DNA of 14,946 bases, taken from positions 1-14,946 of the forward strand of contig JAPJOW010000103.1 in the NCBI GenBank assembly GCA_030826005.1, read 5' to 3'. Under the pieces are notes generated by a model that saw only the letters and a program-made list of their open reading frames with translations, had not been told where the DNA came from and ran no database searches. Numbering within the stretch: position 1 is the stretch's first letter; the number at the start of each line of letters is the position of its first letter. Both the position numbers and the translations under genes were made by a program. This document shows positions 6,285-12,249 of the stretch, one piece after another. The DNA is from Aliterella sp. RAGGC_92. Lineage in GTDB: Bacteria; Cyanobacteriota; Cyanobacteriia; Cyanobacteriales; Chroococcidiopsidaceae.

Positions 6285-7562
6285 ATGAACGACAACCCAA
6301 ATCAACCTACAGAATACGATGCTGTACTAGGAGGAATTGCACCAACCGCTCCATTACAAGGAGCTATTTTAGGCGGAATGCAAGGTGTTAAACATCGCTT
6401 TGATAGTTCAAATATTGAAGCACGAATCTCCGCATTAAGTGAAGCACTAAATTATGGCAACGAAGGCTTAAATTTAGTAATTGCAGCTTTAGACGACAAA
6501 TTTAAAAATGTACGTCATGTAGCAGTACAACTATTGAGACAAAGAAAAGAGGAGCAAGCTAAATTAGCGCTACAGAATTACAAATTTTGGAGTGGCTTTG
6601 AAAGGTTAACTAAGTATACACTTCCCTATGGACACGCCACCACCTTTGCTGATAGAAAAGTTATAGAGTTTGACGCTCTAACTCGTATCATCGAGCCAAC
6701 AAAAACCGCCTATGCTTTAAGAGCGCCCTATCAACGGCGAAGACCAAATCCAGGCGGTACAACAATATTTATAACTAAGTTTCAATTGCTCCTAAAATCA
6801 TCTCGTGCTGCTCAAATTGAAGCTTTAGTTTTTGGGTTCTGCGGTTATAAGCTTGATTCCATAGTAGATATATTAGTTTCTGCAAATAAAACTTTTAAAA
6901 ATCTTAAGGCTGTATTCATCGGAGATATTGACGACTTAGAATGTGATTTTACGTGGATTGGAACAAGTAATATTAGTCGAATCTTAGAAGCATATCCTAA
7001 TTTAGAAGTATTAAAAATTCGTTGCCCCGAATATGAAAATAAAAGATTAACATTCGAGCCATTACAACACAAAAAATTAAAGGCGCTGATTGTTGAATGT
7101 GACAAACTGCACCCTAAAACAATAAATGAAATTTGCACTCTTGAACTACCTGCTTTGGAGTATTTAGAGTTATGGCTAGGAATAGGATTAGAAAGAGGAG
7201 AGATTTGGGAGAGATATTCATCTTTTGAACACCTGACACCCATTATCTCCGAGCAGCGCTTCCCTAAACTTAAATACTTAGCACTGCGTCATACCCAAGA
7301 CTCAGTTTATATTGCTCTTGCTTTAGTTGAGTCCTCATTAATTGAGCAATTAATAGAGTTAGACCTCTCTATGGGAGACTTAGAAGATGAAGGTGTAGAA
7401 ATTTTGCTAAATTGCCCATCAGTACACCAGTTAGATAGTCTTGATGTATCTGAGAATTATTTATCTCGTGAGATGATAGCTCGGTTAAAGCAGTTAGATG
7501 TAAAAGTCGTTATCGACAACTTTGACTATCACGGCTACCGATACTGTGGCGCTAGTGAATAA
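6285..7562 (+). CDS. STM4015-family leucine-rich-repeat protein with YDAVLGG/HEAT leader (copy 2)
   Basis: 425 aa, function unknown, paralogue of the protein at 152. Residues 10-39 carry a doubled LGG leader (YDAVLGGIAP, then GAILGGMQGVKHRF). Residues ~43-98 form a HEAT-like pair (EARISALSEALNYGNEGLNL, FKNVRHVAVQLLRQ). From ~120 it follows STM4015: KVIEFDALT, PTKTAYALR, IEALVFGF, LKAVFIGDIDDLECDFTWI, LEVLKIRC, LPALEYLELWLG, RFPKLKYLALRH, ELDLSMGDLEDEG, and the tail YRYCGASE (418-425). The tail and its Cys match copy 1 (RYCSVAE), while the preceding ~20 residues differ in length and sequence. It lies between the two radical SAM genes, 50 nt after one and 21 nt before the other. It is therefore the copy best placed to be their partner or substrate. 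No strong ribosome site is visible. Confidence 0.87.
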   Translation: MNDNPNQPTEYDAVLGGIAPTAPLQGAILGGMQGVKHRFDSSNIEARISALSEALNYGNEGLNLVIAALDDKFKNVRHVAVQLLRQRKEEQAKLALQNYKFWSGFERLTKYTLPYGHATTFADRKVIEFDALTRIIEPTKTAYALRAPYQRRRPNPGGTTIFITKFQLLLKSSRAAQIEALVFGFCGYKLDSIVDILVSANKTFKNLKAVFIGDIDDLECDFTWIGTSNISRILEAYPNLEVLKIRCPEYENKRLTFEPLQHKKLKALIVECDKLHPKTINEICTLELPALEYLELWLGIGLERGEIWERYSSFEHLTPIISEQRFPKLKYLALRHTQDSVYIALALVESSLIEQLIELDLSMGDLEDEGVEILLNCPSVHQLDSLDVSENYLSREMIARLKQLDVKVVIDNFDYHGYRYCGASE

Positions 7563-7583
7563 CCCAATATTCCCAATTATCAA

Positions 7584-8459
7584 ATGAATTTAACAATCCT
7601 CTATCGCGGTTCTTTAATTAGTTGCAACTATGGGTGTGAATATTGCCCTTTTGCCAAACGATCGCAAACCGCCGCCGAATTAACAACCGATAAACAGCAA
7701 TTAGAACGCTTTGTTAATTGGATAAGCGATCGCCCTCAGCACCAATTTTCAATTCTGTTCACGCCTTGGGGAGAAGCGCTAATCCATAGCTGGTATCAAC
7801 AAGCACTGACCAAATTAACCCAAATGCCTCATGTTCATAAAGCAGCAATCCAAACTAATCTGTCGTGTCAGTTAGATTGGGTGGAGGAGTGCAACAAGGG
7901 CAAATTAGCATTGTGGGCAACCTTTCACCCAGAATGGATAAAACGCGAATTTTTCCTGACCAAATGCCTAGAATTAGATCGTCGTGGTGTCCGTTTCAGT
8001 GCGGGTGTTGTCGGTTTTCCGCAATTCAAAGATGCGATCGCAACTCTGCGTCAAGAATTACCATCCCACATTTATCTGTGGATCAATGCAGTTAAAAAAG
8101 AACTTGCTAATTTATCAACAGCAGATCGAGATTTCTTCGCGGCGATCGATCCACTATTTCACTTGAATACTCATAATTATCCTAGCTTAGGTCATAGCTG
8201 CCGCGCCGGAAAATCGGTAATTTCAGTCGATGGTGATGGCAATATGCGTCGCTGTCACTTTATTCAAGAACCTATTGGAAATATCTACGATCGCAACTTT
8301 GAATCAGGTTTAGTTGAACGCCCTTGTACCAATGCTTCCTGTCATTGCCATATCGGTTACGTTCACTTGGATTATTTGGAATTAGACAAGGTGTTTGGTT
8401 CGGGAATTTTAGAGCGGATTCCTGATGAATTACGGGCAAATGCGATCGCGCTTCCGTAG
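7584..8459 (+). CDS. STM4011-family radical SAM protein with C-terminal extra cysteines
   Basis: 291 aa. The radical SAM cluster motif CxxxCxxC is C14, C18, C21 (LISCNYGCEYCPFAK), very near the N-terminus, as is usual for this family. FTPWGEAL (59-66) is the GGE-type motif. After the partial barrel come five more cysteines: C206 (GHSCRAGK), C224 (MRRCHF, after the SVDGDGNM turn), and C248, C253, C255 (RPCTNASCHCH). This resembles a twitch/SPASM-like domain holding an auxiliary Fe-S cluster, which in other families helps bind and modify peptides. The pattern GKSVISVDGDGNMRRCH is typical of SPASM-region proteins. The substrate is unknown; the adjacent STM4015-like protein is a candidate by position. 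It starts 21 nt after that gene and is followed after 37 nt by a gene with the same YDAVLGG leader. Confidence 0.9.
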   Translation: MNLTILYRGSLISCNYGCEYCPFAKRSQTAAELTTDKQQLERFVNWISDRPQHQFSILFTPWGEALIHSWYQQALTKLTQMPHVHKAAIQTNLSCQLDWVEECNKGKLALWATFHPEWIKREFFLTKCLELDRRGVRFSAGVVGFPQFKDAIATLRQELPSHIYLWINAVKKELANLSTADRDFFAAIDPLFHLNTHNYPSLGHSCRAGKSVISVDGDGNMRRCHFIQEPIGNIYDRNFESGLVERPCTNASCHCHIGYVHLDYLELDKVFGSGILERIPDELRANAIALP

Positions 8460-8496
8460 CTGGGAATACTAACATTACCTTATAAGTAAAACTCCC

Positions 8497-9531
8497 ATGC
8501 CAGAAAATTCCCATCAACCCAGAGAATATGATGCAGTCCTCGGCGGTCAAACACCACCTCCAGTTGATGGCGTAGTCTTGGGTGGACTAGAAGGAATACG
8601 CAAGCGGTTTACTGATAGTGATACTGCTCAAAAAATAGAAGCTTTAGCTACTTTAATCAATTACCAAGATGAGGGAATTGAATTACTCATAGAAGCGCTA
8701 TCAGATTCAGTTTTGGCTGTTCGCGCCACTGCTGCTGAGTCTTTACAAAAAACAGATAACGAAAGAGCAAGACTTGCTATAGCTAATGGAATTATTATTA
8801 ATCCAGGCGATCGCATTTATAGCGTTTACGAAACATACCTCGATCATCATAACCATAACCGTTGGTGGGATGAGTTACTTATCTCATTAGAGGTTATTAA
8901 AGCCCGTTATCCTAAATTTACACCTAAACTTATTTCTCGTCATATCTTTAAGGCGAATGCGGAAGCTGCTGCTTTATTACATCACAACTGGAGAGTATTA
9001 CAAGACGATCTAAGCTTTTACTTTCCTCGTCTAGATTTGTATGAACGCAATAGTTTGAGACATAATTTCAATATTGTTGATTGGTGCAGAAACAACAATA
9101 TTTTAATTCGTTTACCAGGTGAAAGCCGGGTAGAGTTCGAGCAAAGATGCTATATCGATGATTCAGCCAATTTGAAGTTGTCAGAAGAAGATCGGCTGAT
9201 TTATAAAGAAAAGCTCAAAAAAAAGTTAAATTTACAACGTACCTGGTGTTATATAAAGCAACAGGCGATGATGAGAGAGTTCGAGCAAAGATGCTTCCCT
9301 AATACTTCAGCTAAATTGAAGTTGCCAGAAGAATATCGACTGATTTATGAAGAATGGTTTCGCTGGGACAAGCCAGATTTAGAATTTAACAGGCAGGATT
9401 TAGAGGAACGAGTAATAGTAAATCTGCAAGCAAGTCAAAGATACGAACTACTAGGGCAGCTTTGGTTAGAATGCGTAGGAAGCCTTGCCTTTGTTTGCGA
9501 GGAAATTGTTAGTCAGCAAAGCTATATGTAA
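8497..9531 (+). CDS. YDAVLGG/HEAT-leader protein with unrecognised C-terminal body
   Basis: 344 aa. Residues 1-95 closely resemble the start of the STM4015 copy at 6285: REYDAVLGGQTPPPVDGVVL, GGLEGIRKRFTDSDTAQKIE, ALSDSVLAVRATAAESLQ. This is a HEAT-like leader I recall from many cyanobacterial proteins. The rest is not STM4015-like, and I do not recognise it: NPGDRIYSVYETYL, a charged helical middle, and no RYCxxxE tail (it ends QQSYM). Residues 213-238 and 261-286 are a 26-residue duplication (EFEQRC...LIYKE / EFEQRC...LIYEE), also visible in the DNA with a 144-nt period. It is the last gene of the plus-strand cluster, 37 nt after STM4011, so probably co-transcribed. It may share an interaction partner with the STM4015 copies through the common leader. 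No Shine-Dalgarno is evident. Confidence 0.75.
   Translation: MPENSHQPREYDAVLGGQTPPPVDGVVLGGLEGIRKRFTDSDTAQKIEALATLINYQDEGIELLIEALSDSVLAVRATAAESLQKTDNERARLAIANGIIINPGDRIYSVYETYLDHHNHNRWWDELLISLEVIKARYPKFTPKLISRHIFKANAEAAALLHHNWRVLQDDLSFYFPRLDLYERNSLRHNFNIVDWCRNNNILIRLPGESRVEFEQRCYIDDSANLKLSEEDRLIYKEKLKKKLNLQRTWCYIKQQAMMREFEQRCFPNTSAKLKLPEEYRLIYEEWFRWDKPDLEFNRQDLEERVIVNLQASQRYELLGQLWLECVGSLAFVCEEIVSQQSYM
9133..9354 (+). repeat. Internal 78-nt duplication, 144-nt period
   Basis: Copies at 9133-9210 and 9277-9354 both begin GAGTTCGAGCAAAGATGC and both end in a segment encoding LIYKE/LIYEE. They are diverged in the middle (YIDDSANLKLSEED against FPNTSAKLKLPEEY). The period is 48 codons, so the frame is kept. 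This is a duplication within the coding sequence, not a mobile element. Confidence 0.85.
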
Positions 9532-9636
9532 CTAACAGAAATATCATGATAGGGCTGCTCGGTCATAATAAGAGTTAAATAAATTAGTTGATTGCGATCG
9601 CTAAACCCAACACCTTACTATTACACGCATTATCAA

Positions 9637-10023
9637 TTACCAAATAACATTAACTGGATACTGCATAATCTGACTATCTAGAGTCACAATTGGCATTTTC
9701 TCAACTTGGCTCTGAGCGATGATTATTCTGTCAAAGGGATCGCGGTGTAAATCTGGCAGATGTGTAACCTGTAAAGCATGAACCAATTGAATTGATAAAC
9801 TTTCAAATCGATTCATTTTCAATCTACTTGGAATATAGCTCTCTGGAGCTTCAGGTAAAGTTAGTTTTCCTAAACGCACCTTAATCACAATTTCCCATGC
9901 ACTCGCTGCACTCAAAAACAGCAAATTACTGGGATCGGCAATCATAGTTTTAGCAGTTGATGAAAGTTGAGAATCATTCGTAACCCACCAGATGAAAGCA
10001 TGGGTATCGAGCATTGCTCTCAT
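9637..10023 (-). CDS. vapC: PIN-domain toxin, VapC family (second TA pair)
   Basis: 128 aa, intact. PIN ribonuclease of the subfamily that starts MLDTHAFIWW and contains FLSAASAWEIVIKVRLGKL and HRDPFDRIIIAQ. Acidic site residues: D6, E44, D98 (with D95 nearby) and D116 (PIVTLDSQI). It is distinct from the toxin at 1729 and pairs with a different antitoxin class. Its start overlaps the antitoxin stop by four bases (ATGA on the minus strand, 10020-10023), so translation is coupled. It converges on the STM4011-4015 cluster across a 105-nt gap that shows one HIP1 octamer but no clear terminator. Confidence 0.9.
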   Translation of the reverse strand: MRAMLDTHAFIWWVTNDSQLSSTAKTMIADPSNLLFLSAASAWEIVIKVRLGKLTLPEAPESYIPSRLKMNRFESLSIQLVHALQVTHLPDLHRDPFDRIIIAQSQVEKMPIVTLDSQIMQYPVNVIW

Positions 10024-10271
10024 TGTTGTGGATCTATCGGATAGAGAAAATCGTTCAAAACATCATCTGGTAAAGGCGCGTCAAAATCAGCAGCTATAGT
10101 AACTTTGCCAAAATCCAAACCTGGAACTCTGGGTAATGATTTCTCATCAATAGGCACTATGCGAGCAATGGGAGTACCTGCTTGAGAAATAATAACTTCT
10201 TCTCCTGACAGCACTTGTTTGAGTAGCTCAAGTAAGTCTGTTTGTAGTTCAGGTAATTCTATATGCTGCAT
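10020..10271 (-). CDS. Phd/YefM-type antitoxin
   Basis: 83 aa from the ATG at 10271 (85 from the ATG at 10277). N-terminal Phd fold: MQHIELPELQTDLLELLKQV, GEEVIISQAGTPIARIVPI. The C-terminal, toxin-binding part is acidic and proline-rich (GLDFGKVTIAADFDAPLPDD, ending in a run close to LNDFLYPIDPQQ). The inner ATG was chosen because GGAG (minus strand, 10284-10281) sits 9 nt before it but only 3 nt before the outer ATG, and because relatives begin MQxIxLPELQ. Such proteins neutralise the toxin and repress the pair's promoter; no operator repeats were identified with confidence. Two HIP1-like sites overlap at 10301-10313 just upstream. Confidence 0.87.
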   Translation of the reverse strand: MQHIELPELQTDLLELLKQVLSGEEVIISQAGTPIARIVPIDEKSLPRVPGLDFGKVTIAADFDAPLPDDVLNDFLYPIDPQQ

Positions 10272-10331
10272 ATACATTCACTCCAAGTAGTTATAACTGC
10301 GATCGCCGATCGCAAATATCTAATTAATCAA

Positions 10332-10706
10332 CTACACCCATCGTCCCACAACTACCCTCACTGTACCATCTTCCAAAACTTCCTCCTCCTCAACATCAAG
10401 CCCTTGCTCTTGGATTGTTGCCATCAATGTTTTGTGGGCGTATTTTTGAGTAATTGAGTTGACAAACTCTTGTCGATCGATTTTTGCGCCCCAAAAGTCG
10501 GCAATTATTTCATAATTTTCCCCATTGCGGCGGAATCCCAAATCGTAACCATTGCTTTGTCGAATTACATATTCTGATTGAGTAGTATTGCCACGATAGC
10601 CGCGCACAGTAGTATTGCATTCGACTTGATAATTCAACTCTTGCAGCACTTGAAAAAGAATATCGCTGTTTTTGATTTGAATTTTGATCGTTGTAAAGTG
10701 AGACAT
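10332..10706 (-). CDS. ycf35: Ycf35 / DUF1257 family protein
   Basis: 124 aa, full length for the family. Recognisable throughout: MSHFTTIKIQIKNSDILFQV, ELNYQVECNTTVRGYRG, YVIRQSNGYDLGFRRNG, ADFWGAKIDRQEFVNSITQK, YAHKTLMATIQEQG, EEEEVLEDGTVRVVVG. The family is conserved in cyanobacteria and in red-algal and related plastid genomes; its biochemical role is not established as far as I know. AGGAA (minus strand, 10720-10716) lies 9 nt before ATG 10706, a good ribosome site. In many cyanobacteria it sits next to small ferredoxin, DUF2997 or AAA-ATPase genes; here only a short same-strand remnant lies upstream. Confidence 0.92.
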   Translation of the reverse strand: MSHFTTIKIQIKNSDILFQVLQELNYQVECNTTVRGYRGNTTQSEYVIRQSNGYDLGFRRNGENYEIIADFWGAKIDRQEFVNSITQKYAHKTLMATIQEQGLDVEEEEVLEDGTVRVVVGRWV

Positions 10707-10757
10707 AATTAGTAATTCCTGTTTTTAATCGCTTTAATCAACTTCTAACGGCTTAAT

Positions 10758-10889
10758 CTATTGCCCAATTGTAAGCTGCTTCAACTGCGCTGCTAACTGG
10801 GTATCGTTGGATGCGCCTCTTGCACCTGCTTCGGCTGCCCATTGTTTCAATGCTTCAATTTGCGGACGCGCGATCGCAGCTAAAGGCAC
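10758..10889 (-). pseudogene. Short coding remnant upstream of ycf35
   Basis: An open minus-strand stretch from a possible GTG (10889) to TAG (10758-10760) encodes 43 residues: VPLAAIARPQIEALKQWAAE, then AGARGASNDTQLAAQLKQLT, then IGQ. It looks like a natural C-terminus with coding composition, but an in-frame TAA lies just before it and no good start is present. The likeliest reading is the tail of a deleted or frame-broken gene once co-oriented with ycf35. It faintly recalls the end of Ycf46-type AAA ATPases, from memory only. Apart from this and one HIP1 octamer, I see nothing else clear in the gap 10707-11049. Confidence 0.4.
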
Positions 10890-11049
10890 AGTTTACGCGA
10901 AGTGTCGCAAAGAGGTAATGTCTCGATCGAGTAAGGTGCTTCTAAATTTGTTCCCAAGCTAGATTACTTAGCTATTGTGTAGTTAAGATCATTGCAGCTA
11001 TTTCTTTTTTTTAAGTTTGATACAGATGAGTTATCAACTTGGTACACCT

Positions 11050-12192
11050 ATGGCTCTTAAAAAAAGTATTTCCATTACCGCGATCGCTTCTCTAATAGGT
11101 ATTTCAACCCTACTCTTATCTAATTTTTCAACTTTTTCCTTTGGATACCAAGCCTTAGCTCAGACTAAAGTTAGTTATCAGATCAAAGTAAATCAATTAT
11201 TTTCTCAAATTCTTCCTAAGCAGCCCCGACCTAACAGCGCAAAGAACGTTCTAACTCCTTCTTGGCAACCAGGAACTATAGATTTATATACAATTGGTAG
11301 TGAAGAAGGTGGACATTCACTTGCAGTTCGTTCCATCGCTTTCAATCCCGATGGCAATTTCCTTGCTAGTGGCAGTGCAGATAAGACCATCAAAATTTGG
11401 AATTTAAAAGCTGAAACCATTGAACGTACTCTCCCTAAAAACACAGAGCAAGTTTATTCTGTTGCCTTCAGCCCCGATGGTAAGTTGCTTGCAAGTGGCA
11501 GTCTAGATGCAGCTATCAATCTTTGGGATTGGCAGAATGGGAAGTTGAGCAAAACCTTAAGTCCAGGTAAACTAATTCGCAAACAATCAGACCGCGTTAC
11601 TACATTTGTAAAGTTTAGTCCTGATAGTCAAACTCTTGCAAGTAGCCGGGGAGACAATACTACTATCAAATTGTGGGACGTAAGCACTGGGCAGTTGCGG
11701 CGCGAAATAGTAGAAAAGCAATCAGTTATTTCATTAGCGTTTAGTCCTAACGGTCAGATCCTTGCTAGTGGGGGTTTAGGTAGAACTGTTAAGTTATGGG
11801 ATTTGCAAACTGGTAAATTGCTCCGCACGGTTGGGAAGCATACACATCCAGTTTTTTCTGTTGCTTTTAGTCCTGATGGCAAAACTCTCGCCAGTGGCAG
11901 TGGGGATAATACGATTGAGCTTTGGTCTTTGCCAAAGGGGAAAAAATTACGCACGTTAAAAGGACATTTAGATGATATTACCTCAATTGCCTTCAGCCCC
12001 AATGGTCAGACGCTCATCAGTGGTAGTTGGGATAAAACTGTCAAGTTGTGGAATTTGCAAACGGGGGAGATACTTCGGGACTTTGCAGAAAATTCGCAGC
12101 GAATTTTATCTGTTGACTTTAGCTCCGATGGTAAAACTTTTGCCAGCGTTAGCGGCGACAGAACTATCAAAATTTGGCGATCGCGAGAATAA
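11050..12192 (+). CDS. Secreted seven-blade WD40 repeat protein
   Basis: 380 aa from ATG 11050. The start ATG 11050 gives a normal signal peptide (MALKKSISITAIASLIGIST, hydrophobic core to ~20, cleavage predicted after YQALA before QTKV). ATG 11026 and TTG 11017 would add 8-11 residues and have no better ribosome site. After a ~50-residue linker come seven WD repeats, each with VxSxAFxPDG...LASGSxDxTIKLW: they begin near GHSLAVRSIAF, EQVYSVAF, DRVTTFVKF, SVISLAF, HPVFSVAF, DDITSIAF and RILSVDF. Seven is a complete beta-propeller. No enzymatic domain is present, so a periplasmic or surface protein-binding platform is likely. No relation to the upstream minus-strand genes is evident. Confidence 0.9.
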   Translation: MALKKSISITAIASLIGISTLLLSNFSTFSFGYQALAQTKVSYQIKVNQLFSQILPKQPRPNSAKNVLTPSWQPGTIDLYTIGSEEGGHSLAVRSIAFNPDGNFLASGSADKTIKIWNLKAETIERTLPKNTEQVYSVAFSPDGKLLASGSLDAAINLWDWQNGKLSKTLSPGKLIRKQSDRVTTFVKFSPDSQTLASSRGDNTTIKLWDVSTGQLRREIVEKQSVISLAFSPNGQILASGGLGRTVKLWDLQTGKLLRTVGKHTHPVFSVAFSPDGKTLASGSGDNTIELWSLPKGKKLRTLKGHLDDITSIAFSPNGQTLISGSWDKTVKLWNLQTGEILRDFAENSQRILSVDFSSDGKTFASVSGDRTIKIWRSRE

Positions 12193-12215
12193 GCTCTTTA
12201 GTCAAACTAGGAGCT
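12192..12215 (+). terminator. Hairpin between convergent genes
   Basis: AGCTC (12192-12196) pairs with GAGCT (12211-12215), and TAGT (12199-12202) with ACTA (12206-12209), leaving a 3-nt loop and a small bulge. On the plus strand it is followed by AAAAA, not T, so it would suit minus-strand transcripts better: there the hairpin is preceded by TTTTT. It sits directly after the WD40 stop codon, in the 57-nt gap between convergent genes. Weak candidate. Confidence 0.35.
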
Positions 12216-12249
12216 AAAAATACTCTTAGTCTGAGCAAAAGCAATAGAT

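Noticed and set aside
6285..6377. LGG motifs in the YDAVLGG leader as double-glycine peptide-export cleavage sites
   Set aside because: The motif continues into a folded HEAT-like domain and a large protein, and no peptidase-containing transporter is encoded nearby.
7865..8095. Alternative-frame open stretches within the radical SAM gene at 7584-8459, and similar ones in other genes
   Set aside because: They lack recognisable protein motifs and ribosome sites and lie entirely within strongly supported genes in other frames.
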